From: DASRFA01 sp035651755
GTDB taxonomy: Bacteria; Desulfobacterota; Binatia; UBA12015
Direction: 5' to 3'
Length of the DNA stretch: 64,000 nt
Assembly (NCBI GenBank): GCA_035651755.1
Contig: DASRFA010000022.1
Location: forward strand, 6,712 to 70,711
The notes beneath the pieces were generated by a model. That model did not search any database and was not told the origin of the DNA. It saw only the letters and a program-made list of their open reading frames with translations. The position numbers were made by a program, and so were the translations under genes. Shown here one piece after another: positions 17,100 through 25,883 of this stretch (positions within the stretch are counted from its first letter, which is position 1; each line of letters opens with the position of its first letter).

Positions 17100-17713
17100 G
17101 CGCCGAAAGCGCGCCTCACGGCCCACGCGGTCGCGACCACGGGCGCCACCGTGAGGGCGATCGTGGCGGCGAGCGTCGCGACGCTCGCCGCGCCCCAAGC
17201 CGCGAACGCGACCAGCTCGCGGGCGCCCGGCGGCGGCGTCTCGGAAGCGAGGCCGAGACGGCGGCGGACCGCTCCGAGCGGAGCGTCGAGGAGCGCGTCG
17301 TCGAGCTCGGAGCGGTAGAGGTTCTCCGAGTGGCGCCCGCGCACGAACGCGCGCAGCACGGCGCGCGGCGCGATCGCGAGGCCGATGCCCATCGCCTGCA
17401 GGTTCAGGAGCCAGGCCGCGTAGTGGTGCGCGCAGCCCGACGCGATCTCCCACGCGCCGATCTCCGCTTCGCCGGTCCAGGTGGTGTCGTAGCCGGTCGC
17501 GGCGTGGTGCACGTCGTGCAGCTTGACGGCGGCGACGCGCGCCTTGGTGTTCGGGAACCAGAGCGGGATCGGGCCCGCCTCGAGCTTCACCCAGCGCGCG
17601 TCGTAGCCGCCGTCGCCGAAGCCGTTCCGCTGGAAGTAGAGGGCGCGCGCGGCTCGCACGGTGAGGTCGTCGCCGTAGGCAGGCTGGGCGACGCGGGTGG
17701 CGGTGGCGGCCAT
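17096..17713 (-). CDS. Coq4-like protein with HDxxHx11E motif
   Basis: A 205-residue protein with an exact COQ4-type metal-binding motif: HDVHH, eleven residues, then Glu (HDVHHAATGYDTTWTGE), followed by AEIGAWEIA, which parallels the segment after the motif in eukaryotic COQ4. COQ4 acts in ubiquinone biosynthesis, with a recently proposed role in C1 oxidative decarboxylation of the ring; whether this relative acts on a quinone is inference. A hydrophobic C-terminal stretch (about residues 165-200) could be a membrane anchor. It begins 3 bp after the rhodanese stop and its stop overlaps the pxpB start, so it lies inside the operon. Confidence 0.7.
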   Translation of the reverse strand: MAATATRVAQPAYGDDLTVRAARALYFQRNGFGDGGYDARWVKLEAGPIPLWFPNTKARVAAVKLHDVHHAATGYDTTWTGEAEIGAWEIASGCAHHYAAWLLNLQAMGIGLAIAPRAVLRAFVRGRHSENLYRSELDDALLDAPLGAVRRRLGLASETPPPGARELVAFAAWGAASVATLAATIALTVAPVVATAWAVRRAFGA

Positions 17714-17716
17714 CCG

Positions 17717-18097
17717 TCAGTTGCGGGTCACCGGCAGGCCTTCGGCGCACCAGGCGCGCCATCCGCCGGCGACCGAAAGGACGTTGTCGTATCCCATGCG
17801 TTGGAGGCTCTCGGCGACGAGCGCCGAGCGATAGCCGCCGCCGCAGTAGCAGACGAGCCGCGTCCGCGGGTCGGGGACGCGCTCCTCGATGTCGCGCTCG
17901 ATGATGCCCTTGCCGAGGTGGATCGCGCCGGCGGCGTGCCCGGCCGCCCACTCGCTCTCCTCGCGCACGTCGACGAGGAGCGTGCCGGGCTCGGCGGCCA
18001 TGCGCGCGGCTTCGGCGACGCTCACCTCGCGCACCCTCGCGCGCGCCTCGGCGCACAGCCGCTCGAACCCCGGTGAGTGTCGCCGCCCCGCCGCCAC
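17717..18097 (-). CDS. Rhodanese-like sulfurtransferase domain protein
   Basis: A 126-residue single rhodanese domain. LLVDVREESEWAAGHAAGAI holds the conserved Asp-Val-Arg and Gly-His-Ala pattern, and VCYCGGGYRSALVAESL is the active-site loop with the catalytic Cys (CGGGYR). Such proteins move sulfane sulfur between thiols. The start is a GTG at 18097, 10 bp after the ALDH stop, and the next gene begins 3 bp after its own stop. Confidence 0.88.
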   Translation of the reverse strand: MAAGRRHSPGFERLCAEARARVREVSVAEAARMAAEPGTLLVDVREESEWAAGHAAGAIHLGKGIIERDIEERVPDPRTRLVCYCGGGYRSALVAESLQRMGYDNVLSVAGGWRAWCAEGLPVTRN

Positions 18098-18107
18098 CGC
18101 TCGCGCC

Positions 18108-19604
18108 TCAGATCCTCATCCAGACCGTCTTCACCTGCGTGTACAGCTCGAGCGAGTAGCGGCCCTGCTCGCGGCCGTAGCCGCTCCCCTTGTATCCGCC
18201 GAACGGCGCCGCCTCGCTGAAGACGTTGTAGCAGTTGACCCACACGGTCCCGGCCCGGATCGCGCGCGCCACGCGGTGCGCCTTGCTCACGTCGCGCGTC
18301 CACACGCCGGCCGCGAGCCCGTAGAGCGTGTCGTTTCCCTGCAGGACGGCGTCGCTTTCGTCGCGGAACGGGATGACCGACACGACCGGGCCGAAGATCT
18401 CCTCCTGCGCGATCCGCATGTCGTTCTTGACGCCGGTGAAGACCGTCGGCTTGACGAAGTAGCCCTTCTCGAGGCCGCTCGCGACGTTCCGCTCGCCGCC
18501 GGTGATCGCCTTCGCGCCCTCCTTCTTGCCGAGCTCGAGGTAGCCGGTGACGCGCTTGAGCTGCTCCTCGCTCACGAGCGGGCCGACCGCCGTGCCCGGG
18601 TCGAGGCCGTGCCCCTGCGGCATCTGCGAGGCGTGCGACGCGAGCGCGTCGGCGAACTCGTCGTGGAGCTTGTCTTCCACGAAGAGGCGCGTGCCCGCGC
18701 AGCAGACCTGGCCCTGGTTGAAGAAGACGCCGAGCAGCGCGCCCTTGACCGCTTCCTCGACGTCGGCGTCCGCGAACACGATGTTGGGCGACTTTCCGCC
18801 GAGCTCGAGCGAGACGCGTTTCAGCCCGTCGGCCGTCAGGCGGTGGATCTCCTTCCCGACCTCGGTCGATCCGGTGAACGCGACCTTGTCGACCATCGGG
18901 TGGGTGACGATCGCGCGGCCGGCGGTCGGGCCGAAGCCCGGCACGATGTTGACGACGCCCGCCGGCACGCCGGCCTCGAGCAGGAGCTCGCCGAGGCGGA
19001 GCGCCGAGAGCGGCGTCTGCTCGGCGGGCTTCAGCACCAGCGTGTTCCCGCACGCGAGGCCGGGCGCGAGCTTCCACGACGCCATCAGGAGCGGGAAGTT
19101 CCACGGGATGATCTGGCCGCACACGCCGATCGGCTCGCGCAGCGTGAAGTTGAAGAACGCCGGGTCGGACGGGATCGTCTCGCCGTAGTGCTTGTCGGCC
19201 CAGCCCGCAAAGTATCGGAAGGTGGCGGCCGCGCCCGGCACGTCGACGTTCCGGCTCTCGGCGATCGACTTGCCGTTGTCGAGCGTCTCGAGCTGCGCGA
19301 GCTCGTCCGCGTTCTTTTCGATCAGCTCGGCGACGCGGAAGAGGACGCGCGCGCGCTCGGAAGGCGCGCTGGTGGGCCAGGGCGACTCGTCGAACGCGCG
19401 CCGCGCCGCGCGCACCGCGCGGTCGACGTCCTCGGCGTCGCCCTCCGCGACGCGCGCGAGCACCTCCCCGGTCGCGGGATTCATCGTGTCGAAGGTCTTG
19501 CCGGACGCCGACTCGACCCACTTGCCGTCGATGAGCATGCGGCGCGACGGGGCGCGGACGAACTTCTCGACTGCGGGGGCGATCGCGACTGCTGCGCCTG
19601 CCAT
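18108..19604 (-). CDS. NAD(P)-dependent aldehyde dehydrogenase
   Basis: A 498-residue ALDH-superfamily enzyme, first gene of the operon, with GGAGGG ahead of its ATG. The catalytic Cys is in FFNQGQVCCAGTRLFV (near residue 300) and the general-base Glu in SLELGGKSPNIVF. The NAD-binding GSTEVGKEI segment and the oxyanion Asn in IPWNFPLLMASWK are also visible. C-terminal FGGYKGSGYGREQGRYSLE matches the group of class 1/2 (ALDH1-like) enzymes acting on broad aldehydes. The specific substrate is not shown by the neighbours. Confidence 0.93.
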   Translation of the reverse strand: MAGAAVAIAPAVEKFVRAPSRRMLIDGKWVESASGKTFDTMNPATGEVLARVAEGDAEDVDRAVRAARRAFDESPWPTSAPSERARVLFRVAELIEKNADELAQLETLDNGKSIAESRNVDVPGAAATFRYFAGWADKHYGETIPSDPAFFNFTLREPIGVCGQIIPWNFPLLMASWKLAPGLACGNTLVLKPAEQTPLSALRLGELLLEAGVPAGVVNIVPGFGPTAGRAIVTHPMVDKVAFTGSTEVGKEIHRLTADGLKRVSLELGGKSPNIVFADADVEEAVKGALLGVFFNQGQVCCAGTRLFVEDKLHDEFADALASHASQMPQGHGLDPGTAVGPLVSEEQLKRVTGYLELGKKEGAKAITGGERNVASGLEKGYFVKPTVFTGVKNDMRIAQEEIFGPVVSVIPFRDESDAVLQGNDTLYGLAAGVWTRDVSKAHRVARAIRAGTVWVNCYNVFSEAAPFGGYKGSGYGREQGRYSLELYTQVKTVWMRI

Positions 19605-19727
19605 GATCGTGTCCCTCCTGCGCGGTCGACGGCGTGCCGACCGGCGCTGCGATCGAAAGCGTAGTGCCGCGCGCGCGATGGGTCAACGCGGCGCCGCCGC
19701 ACGGCGCGCGCGCTTCTCGCCCTTCGT

Positions 19728-20372
19728 TCAGCGGATCGCGGACATGTCGGCGCCCTGCATGCCCAGGGTTGCGCCGGATCCGGTGGACGTGCCGGGCGCG
19801 GCGCGCATCGCGGATCCGCCGGCGAGCATGGAGCCGCCGCCGAGAGACGACGAGCCGGACGAAAGCTGACGCGTCGCCGATCGCGGCACGATGCTCACGG
19901 TCACACGCGGCGGCTCGCTCGCTGGTGGCAGCGAGCGCGGGTTGCGGAGCCAGCCGCGCATCGAGGACGCCGGCGCCCCTTCGCTCGAGGCGGTGCCCTC
20001 GCGCGCGGCGGGGTTCGGTCTCGCCGATCCGGCGCTCGTGGGAGGCGGCGGGGAGGAGCTCTGCGCCGAGGCGGGCGGCGATTGGGGGCGCCCGGAGCCC
20101 GCGGCAGGCGCCGGGCCGGCGGGCGCAGGCACGCGTTCCGCCGGCCGAGCTGGGGCCGTGCCCGGCACGCTGCCCGCCGACGGCGCTCCCGGCGGCTCGG
20201 ACGCGCGATCCGACGTCTCGTACGTGATGACGCGACCGCCGCTCCCCGCCGGGAGGCGGGTCGCGTCGTTCGTCACCACCAAGCCGCCGTCCGCGGACTC
20301 GAGCGCGTAGACGGTCGCCTCGGCGGCGGATGCGGTCGTGAGGACGAACAGGATGGCGCACGCGCAACGCAT
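19728..20372 (-). CDS. Exported Pro/Ser/Gly-rich protein of unknown function
   Basis: About 214 residues from the ATG at 20372, which has GGAGGAAGG upstream. Residues 1-19 form a signal peptide (MRCACAILFVLTTASAAEA). The next segment, TVYALESADGGLVVTNDA, loosely resembles the DUF4124 start found on many proteobacterial exported proteins. After that the chain is largely disordered: Pro/Ala/Ser-rich to about residue 130 and Ser/Gly/Met-rich at the end. No enzyme motif is seen, and codon bias alone could favour such a frame, so the gene is likely but not certain. Confidence 0.55.
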   Translation of the reverse strand: MRCACAILFVLTTASAAEATVYALESADGGLVVTNDATRLPAGSGGRVITYETSDRASEPPGAPSAGSVPGTAPARPAERVPAPAGPAPAAGSGRPQSPPASAQSSSPPPPTSAGSARPNPAAREGTASSEGAPASSMRGWLRNPRSLPPASEPPRVTVSIVPRSATRQLSSGSSSLGGGSMLAGGSAMRAAPGTSTGSGATLGMQGADMSAIR

Positions 20373-20577
20373 CGCCTTCCTCCTCTTCGAGGTTAGAGGC
20401 ACGGCCGGTCCGTGTCGAGAAGTGCGGCCGGGCGCTCGGTGGTTTTCCGTGCGCGGCAGGACACGCGCCGGACGCGCACCGCGTCGGAACCGTGCGAGCC
20501 TGCTTGAGGCGGCAGCGGGGGTCGACTAGGACGGACGCTGCCGCGTCGCTCGCACGCGTCGCGCACGGGAGGAAGCC

Positions 20578-21885
20578 ATGAAGTTCACCTGGTTCCACCT
20601 GATGCCGTACCGGTGGCTGCCGGACGACTTCCGCGACCGCTACCACAGCGTCTGGGTCGACGTTCCGAACGCCATCTACGAGCCCGAGGCCGGGCACGTG
20701 CTCTACAACGAGTACCTCGACATGCTCGAGTACGCCGACGAGCTCGGATTCGACGCGATCGGCGTGAACGAGCACCACCAGAACGCGTACGGGATGATGC
20801 CGTCGCCGAACATCATGGCGGCGGCGCTCGCGCGCCGGACGAGCCGCGCGAACATCCTCGTGCTCGGGAACTCGATCGCTCTCTACAATCCGCCGGTGCG
20901 CGTCGCCGAGGAGTTCGCGATGCTCGACGTGATCACGGGCGGCCGCCTCATCGGCGGCTTTCCGGTCGGTACGTCGATGGACATCAACTACTGCTACGGC
21001 CAGAACCCCGCGACGGTGCGCGACAAGTATCGCGAGGCGCACGACCTCATCATCAAGGCGTGGCGCGAGCGCGAGCCCTTCGCGTGGAACGGGAAGTACA
21101 CGAAGCTCCGCTACGTCAACCTCTGGCCGCGCCCGATCCAGCAGCCGCATCCGCCGATCTGGATCCCCGGCCTCGGCTCGATCGAGACCTGGGACTTCTG
21201 CGTCGAGCACGACTACAACTACAGCTACCTCTCCTTCAGCGGGTACAAGCGCGCGCAGAAGATGATGGACGGCTACTGGGAGCGGCGCGCGAAGGTCGGC
21301 GCGTCCGACAACCCGTACAGCGCGGCCTTCTTCCAGCAGGTGTGCGTCAGCGACAGCGACGCCGCCTGCGAGCGCGAGTGGTGGCCGCACGTCGATTACT
21401 TCTTCAACAAGTGCCTCCACCTCTACCCGGGCACCTCGGCGGCTCCCGGCTACATGAGCGAGGCGTCGATGCGCGCGGGGATCGTCTCACAGGTCGGCAA
21501 CACGACCCAGAACATGGGCATGAACAAGACCTGGAAGGAGCTCTGCGAGCAGCGCTACATCGTCGCCGGCTCGCCCGCGACGGTGCGCCAGCAGCTCGAG
21601 GAGCTCGCGCGCTCGCTCCGCGTCGGCCACCTGGCGCTCGGCCTGCACATCGGCTCGGCGCCGCTCGACTTGACCAACCGCTCGACCGAGCTGTTCGCGC
21701 GCGAGGTCATGCCGCACCTCCGTCCGATCTACGCGGAGTACGAGGACCGCTGGTCGGCGCGGCCGCTTCCTCCGGGCCGCCGCATGGCGCCGGGCGCGGG
21801 CCTGCCGCACGGCCCCGGCAACGGTGCCGGAAACGGCGCCGAGCGCGCGGGTTCGACGCGACCTGCCGCCGAGGCGCGGGCGTGA
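20578..21885 (+). CDS. LLM-class flavin-dependent oxidoreductase
   Basis: A 435-residue bacterial luciferase-like monooxygenase (TIM barrel, FMNH2/F420-type). The family pattern is visible in YADELGFDAIGVNEHHQNAY, RRTSRANILVLGNSIALYNP, RVAEEFAMLDVITGGRLIGG and LWPRPIQQPHPPIWIPG. It is longer than the ~330-350 of simple members, and the last ~45 residues are Pro/Gly/Ala-rich. GGGAGGAAGCC precedes the ATG. Its stop overlaps the GTG of the downstream alpha/beta hydrolase by four bases, indicating a coupled monooxygenase-hydrolase step, perhaps in terpenoid or aromatic breakdown (inference). Confidence 0.9.
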   Translation: MKFTWFHLMPYRWLPDDFRDRYHSVWVDVPNAIYEPEAGHVLYNEYLDMLEYADELGFDAIGVNEHHQNAYGMMPSPNIMAAALARRTSRANILVLGNSIALYNPPVRVAEEFAMLDVITGGRLIGGFPVGTSMDINYCYGQNPATVRDKYREAHDLIIKAWREREPFAWNGKYTKLRYVNLWPRPIQQPHPPIWIPGLGSIETWDFCVEHDYNYSYLSFSGYKRAQKMMDGYWERRAKVGASDNPYSAAFFQQVCVSDSDAACEREWWPHVDYFFNKCLHLYPGTSAAPGYMSEASMRAGIVSQVGNTTQNMGMNKTWKELCEQRYIVAGSPATVRQQLEELARSLRVGHLALGLHIGSAPLDLTNRSTELFAREVMPHLRPIYAEYEDRWSARPLPPGRRMAPGAGLPHGPGNGAGNGAERAGSTRPAAEARA

Positions 21886-22721
21886 GCGCGGTCGCCGCTT
21901 CGCCCGGTCCGGACGTGCGCTCGCGCGTCCTCGACCTGGGCGCGGGTCGGCCGACGATCGAGGTGCTCGAGGCTGGCCGCGGCGAGCCGGTCCTGTGGCT
22001 CCACGGCGCCGGCGGGATCCCGGTCTGGGAAGGCGCTCTCCCGCGCCTCGCCGCGCGGCATCGCGTCCTGGCACCGCTCCTCCCTGGCTTCGGACGGTCG
22101 GAGGGCCTCGACGTCCTCGAGGACCAGCTCGATCTCTTCCTCCACGGCTTCGACGTGATGGCCGCGCTCGGCCTCGAGCGCCCGGCCGTCGTCGGCGAGT
22201 CGATGGGCGGATGGATGGCGGCCGAGATGGCGGCGCTCCGGCCGCGCGACGTCGGGAAGCTCGTGCTGCTCGCGCCGGTCGGGCTCTGGCGCGACGAGGC
22301 GCCCGTCGTCGACATGTTCGGGCACATGACGCACGAGCTCGTGCCGTACCTCTTCCATGACCAGGGCTGCGAGGCCGCGCAGCGCATGCTGGCGCTGACC
22401 GGCATGTTCAGCGAGCGCGACGACCGCACGCCCGAGCAGGTCGAGATGCTGATCGGCCTCATCCGCGGGTTCCGTACGGCGGCGAAATTTCTCTTCCCGA
22501 TCCCCGAGAGCGGCCTCGAGCGCCGGCTCTGGCGCATCGAGGCGCCGACGCTTCTCCTCTGGGGCGACGACGACCGCTTCGTCGCGCCGCTGTACGGACG
22601 ATTGTTCGCCCAGAAGATCCCGCGCGCTCGTCTCGAGGCGATCGCGCGCGCCGGCCACCTGCTCGCGGCCGAGCGGCCCGAGGAGACCGCGGAAGCGGTC
22701 GCGCGCTTCCTCGCGGCGTGA
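21882..22721 (+). CDS. Alpha/beta-fold hydrolase
   Basis: A 279-residue hydrolase. The oxyanion-hole region is LWLHGAGGIPVWEG, the nucleophile elbow VVGESMGGWMA (GxSxG), the acid in LLLWGDDDRFVAPL and the base His in IARAGHLLAAERP. The pattern fits meta-cleavage-product hydrolases and epoxide or lactone hydrolases. The GTG start at 21882 overlaps the stop of the preceding LLM oxygenase. A thioesterase follows 37 bp later on the same strand. Confidence 0.88.
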   Translation: MSAVAASPGPDVRSRVLDLGAGRPTIEVLEAGRGEPVLWLHGAGGIPVWEGALPRLAARHRVLAPLLPGFGRSEGLDVLEDQLDLFLHGFDVMAALGLERPAVVGESMGGWMAAEMAALRPRDVGKLVLLAPVGLWRDEAPVVDMFGHMTHELVPYLFHDQGCEAAQRMLALTGMFSERDDRTPEQVEMLIGLIRGFRTAAKFLFPIPESGLERRLWRIEAPTLLLWGDDDRFVAPLYGRLFAQKIPRARLEAIARAGHLLAAERPEETAEAVARFLAA

Positions 22722-22758
22722 TCGAAGAGCCACGCAATCCCGACCGCCGACGTCCCGC

Positions 22759-23277
22759 ATGCGCCGCCCGATCGTCCTCGACACCCGCCCGAACGCCTGC
22801 TTCGGCTGCGGTCCCGACAACCCCGCCGGGCTCGGCCTCTCGTTCCACGAGACCGACGACGGCGCGGAGACCGACGTCGTCGTGCCAGCGCACCTCGGCG
22901 GCGCGCCGGGCGTCGTCCACGGCGGCATCCAGGCGACCCTGCTCGACGAGGTGATGTGCGTGACCGCGTACGCCAAGGCCGGAACGCGGGTCGTGACGGG
23001 CGAGCTCACCGTCCGCTATCTCCTCCCCGCGCCGACCGGCCGGAAGCTCTGCGTCCGCGGCCGGATCGCCGGGCGGAAGGGGAGGAGCCTCCTCATCGAG
23101 GGCGCGATCGAGGACGCCGCGACCGGCGAGCTGCTCGCACGGGCTCACGGGCGGTTCTTCCCGAATCTGGCGCAACCGGCGGCGAACGACGGCGTCGCGG
23201 CGTCCGCCTCGCGCGACGCCGTGCGGGGCGCGTCCGGCGGGTCGGCTTGCACGCGCCGGGTCGCGAGCGAAGATTGA
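22759..23277 (+). CDS. PaaI-type hotdog-fold thioesterase
   Basis: A 172-residue hotdog protein. ACFGCGPDNPAGLGLSF at the N-terminus and GVVHGGIQATLLDEVM (the HGG motif with the likely catalytic acid) are typical of the PaaI/4HBT group that hydrolyses acyl-CoA thioesters. The C-terminal ~30 residues are a non-conserved extension. It lies between two hydrolase genes of the same strand; the next start codon is 2 bp after its stop. Confidence 0.85.
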   Translation: MRRPIVLDTRPNACFGCGPDNPAGLGLSFHETDDGAETDVVVPAHLGGAPGVVHGGIQATLLDEVMCVTAYAKAGTRVVTGELTVRYLLPAPTGRKLCVRGRIAGRKGRSLLIEGAIEDAATGELLARAHGRFFPNLAQPAANDGVAASASRDAVRGASGGSACTRRVASED

Positions 23278-23279
23278 GC

Positions 23280-24590
23280 ATGCCCGGAATCCCGACCCTC
23301 TTCCTGCTCGCGAGCCTCGGCGGCGCCTGGTTCACCTGGAACGTCTACCGCCCGATGGTCGGCGGCAGCCGGCGCGGCTTCGTGAGCTTCTTCGCGGGGT
23401 GGCTGACCGGCGAGCTCGCGCTCCACCACGTCGCCTGGCAAGCGGTCGCGACGGTGGCGTTCGTCGCTCTCGGCGCGCTCGCCGCATGGCCGGGATGGGT
23501 CGCGCTCGCGATCGACTTCGTCTCGTGGTGCGCGCTGGTCGCTTGGTACCTCCGCGCGCGCGATGCCCGGCACGTCGTCGAGGACGCTCTCGCGTCGGCC
23601 CTGGGAGCCGCCTATCGCGACGAGCTGCGCGCCGAATCGACCGACCTCCTGCCGACCGCGCTCCGCTGGCGGCAGCTCGCGCTGCCGTTCCCGATGCGCG
23701 ACGCAGCCGTCGAGCGCATCCGCGACCTGCCGTACGCGCGCGCCGGCGAGCGCCACCTGCGCCTCGACCTGTATCGGCCGCGCGAGCGGTCGGCGCGGCC
23801 GCCGAAGATGCCGGTGCTCCTCCAGGTGCACGGCGGCGGCTGGGCCGTCGGCAGCAAGAACGAGCAGGGCATGCCGCTCATGCTGCAGCTCGCCTCGCAC
23901 GGCTGGCTGTGCGCGAGCATCGATTATCGCCTGAGCCCGCGCGCCACCTTCCCCGACCACGTCGTCGACGTGAAGCAGGGAATCGCGTGGCTGCGCGAGC
24001 ACGCGTCCGAATACGGCGGCGATCCCGACTTCATCGTGATCACCGGAGGCTCCGCCGGCGGCCATCTCGCGTCGCTCGCGGCGCTCTCGCCCAACGACCC
24101 CGACTTCCAGCCCGGCTTCGAATCGAAGGACACGACGGTCCAGGGCTGCGTCTCGTTCTACGGCGTGTACGACTTCACGAACAAGAACGGTGTCTACCGG
24201 AACGCCGGCCTACGTCGGCTGCTCGAGCGCTGGGTCATGAAGGCCCGCCTCGACGACGCGCGCGAGCGCTACGAGCGGGCCTCACCGCTCTACCGCGTGT
24301 CTGCCGACGCTCCGCCTTTCTTCGTCATCCACGGCGACCGCGACACCCTCGTGCCGGTCGGCGACGCGCGCCACTTCGTGGAGGCGCTGCGCGCGGTGTC
24401 GCGCGAGCCCGTCCTGTACGCGGAGCTGCCGGGTGCGCAGCACGCGTTCGAGATCTTCCCGTCGCTGCGCTCCCAGCACGTGATCGACGGCGTCGAGCGC
24501 TATCTCTTCTGGCTGCGCGATCGCCGCCTCGGTCGCGCGGAAGCCGTTCCGCCGGCGGTCGCGATCGCCGCCGCCGCGGGCGGGTCCTGA
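23280..24590 (+). CDS. Membrane-anchored alpha/beta hydrolase of the hormone-sensitive lipase type
   Basis: A 436-residue protein with an N-terminal membrane region of about three hydrophobic segments (residues ~3-95) followed by a hydrolase domain. LLQVHGGGWAVGSK is the HGGG oxyanion motif, ITGGSAGGHLAS the nucleophile elbow, FFVIHGDRDTLVPVGD the acid and LPGAQHAFEIF the base His. This is the HSL/BD-FAE-like carboxylesterase pattern. ATG 23280 follows the thioesterase stop by two bases; the frame is open far upstream but only as a shadow of the thioesterase gene. Confidence 0.85.
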   Translation: MPGIPTLFLLASLGGAWFTWNVYRPMVGGSRRGFVSFFAGWLTGELALHHVAWQAVATVAFVALGALAAWPGWVALAIDFVSWCALVAWYLRARDARHVVEDALASALGAAYRDELRAESTDLLPTALRWRQLALPFPMRDAAVERIRDLPYARAGERHLRLDLYRPRERSARPPKMPVLLQVHGGGWAVGSKNEQGMPLMLQLASHGWLCASIDYRLSPRATFPDHVVDVKQGIAWLREHASEYGGDPDFIVITGGSAGGHLASLAALSPNDPDFQPGFESKDTTVQGCVSFYGVYDFTNKNGVYRNAGLRRLLERWVMKARLDDARERYERASPLYRVSADAPPFFVIHGDRDTLVPVGDARHFVEALRAVSREPVLYAELPGAQHAFEIFPSLRSQHVIDGVERYLFWLRDRRLGRAEAVPPAVAIAAAAGGS

Positions 24591-24621
24591 GCGCGGCGTC
24601 CGGCGCCGCGCGGAGGCTGGA

Positions 24622-24978
24622 ATGCCGAACCTCTATGTGACCGGGCTCACGCCCGAGGAGGGCGCCCGCTTCAGCCGCCTGGCCTCCGACTTCTTCGAGA
24701 AGCGGCTCGGGACGCCGCGCCAGTCGGTGTACGTCTTCCTGCGCGACGCGATCCTCTTCCGCGACGGCGTGGAGTCCCCGCTGCCGACGATCATCCAGGT
24801 GAGCTGGATCCGGCGGCCGCGCGAGCACTTCGCGGCGGCCGTCGAGGCGCTCACCCGCATCGTCAAGCACGACCTCGGGCGGACGACGTCGGTTCAGGTC
24901 GAGCTCGTCGAGAAGTGGGAGGACGCGGCGATCGACGGCGAGACCTGCTCCGACTGGGCCGCCCGCAACCGCCGCTGA
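24622..24978 (+). CDS. Small protein resembling DUF1904/tautomerase-like proteins
   Basis: A 118-residue protein starting MPNLYVTGLTPEEGARFSRL. The beginning with Met-Pro, the strand PTIIQVSWIRRPREHF and the helix VEALTRIVKHDL recall the tautomerase-like DUF1904 family, which keeps an N-terminal proline. The function is unknown. GGAGGCTGGA precedes the ATG, and it starts 31 bp after the hydrolase stop. Confidence 0.6.
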   Translation: MPNLYVTGLTPEEGARFSRLASDFFEKRLGTPRQSVYVFLRDAILFRDGVESPLPTIIQVSWIRRPREHFAAAVEALTRIVKHDLGRTTSVQVELVEKWEDAAIDGETCSDWAARNRR

Positions 24979-24986
24979 AGCAAGCG

Positions 24987-25421
24987 TCAGGCCTGGGCGG
25001 GCGCCGCTGCGGGGCGGCGGCGGCGCCGCCGCCGCGCGACCACGATCTTGCGCACGCTCGCCTCCATCCGGCGCGCGCTCGCATACGGCATGGCGGCGGG
25101 GTGCACGCGATTCGCGTACGAGGCGAGCAGGTGGTCTCGCAGGCGCTCGCAATCGACGGCGAGCACGTCGCAGATCGACTCGAACGCGAACGGCCACGAG
25201 CGGTCGGTCGATCGGATCCACTTGACGGCCGCGACCGCCTGCATGCGTGCGTGCACGCTCGACGTGCGGCACACGGTGCCGAGGCACGCAATCGCGTCCT
25301 CGAGGACGGCGATCATGAGCGCCTTCACGCCGCTCCGCGCGACCGGGTCTCCGGGAGCGGTCAGCTGGACGGGTAGAAGGGTGGTGTCCGGCCAGTCGAG
25401 GCCGCCGTCGGTCGCGAGCAT
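24987..25421 (-). CDS. Hypothetical protein with basic C-terminus
   Basis: A 144-residue protein; ATG 25421 is chosen because AAGGAG stands six bases upstream. It contains VARSGVKALMIAVLEDAIAC, WPFAFESICDVLAVDCERL and ends in a poly-arginine run followed by an Ala/Pro tail. The middle helix-turn-helix-looking segment and the Arg run could suggest a nucleic-acid-binding protein, but I do not recognise the family. It is convergent with the DUF1904-like gene, 8 bp apart. Confidence 0.6.
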   Translation of the reverse strand: MLATDGGLDWPDTTLLPVQLTAPGDPVARSGVKALMIAVLEDAIACLGTVCRTSSVHARMQAVAAVKWIRSTDRSWPFAFESICDVLAVDCERLRDHLLASYANRVHPAAMPYASARRMEASVRKIVVARRRRRRRPAAAPAQA

Positions 25422-25883
25422 GAGGGTCTCCTTCAGCGCGGTCGGAGAGCGTCGGGCACGCGACCGCGGTGAAACGCGCGGTCGCGCACGAGGTGGGGAT
25501 GCGGAACGGCGATGGCGGCCCGGAGAGACGGGACGCCGGCGGGAGGCGCGGGGAAAGCGAGCCGGCGCAGGCGGCGATCGGACGGAGAGAGGGGGCGTAT
25601 CCAGAGGGCCTTCGCGAGGCGGCGGAGGTGACGTCGAGTCGTGCGCATTTGCACAGTCGCTTTCGTGGCTCCAGCTATCGGCATTGGGATGCGCCCGAAC
25701 CATCGGGTGATTCCCGAGCGCCGACCGGGAAATTCCCGAGGGCGACCGCGCGGGCGTCCGACGACGCCTTTCCGCGATGCGGTACGGGCGCCGGCCCGGG
25801 GCGGATGCCCGGATCGGCTACGTCACCGGGGCGAGCGGCGCGCCGTGGGAGCGCGCGGCCCGGGAGCGGACGCCCGAGCGCTC
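25422..25883. other. Intergenic region with small palindromes
   Basis: This 462-bp stretch lies upstream of the minus-strand hypothetical gene and downstream of the acyl-CoA synthetase gene. No protein-coding frame with family similarity was found. It holds a 13-bp palindrome CGGGAAATTCCCG at 25726-25738, a second imperfect one (TCGGG...CCCGA) about 20 bp before it that shares ATTCCCGAG, and TGCGCATTTGCACA near 25645. These could be operators for the gene at 25421. Confidence 0.4.

Noticed and set aside
14765..18076. A 1,103-codon plus-strand frame
   Set aside because: It is antisense to the pxp operon and consists of Arg/Ala/Gly-rich sequence without family similarity.
18022..21420. A 1,132-codon minus-strand frame
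   Set aside because: It overlaps the ALDH gene in another frame and the LLM gene on the other strand; no recognisable domain.
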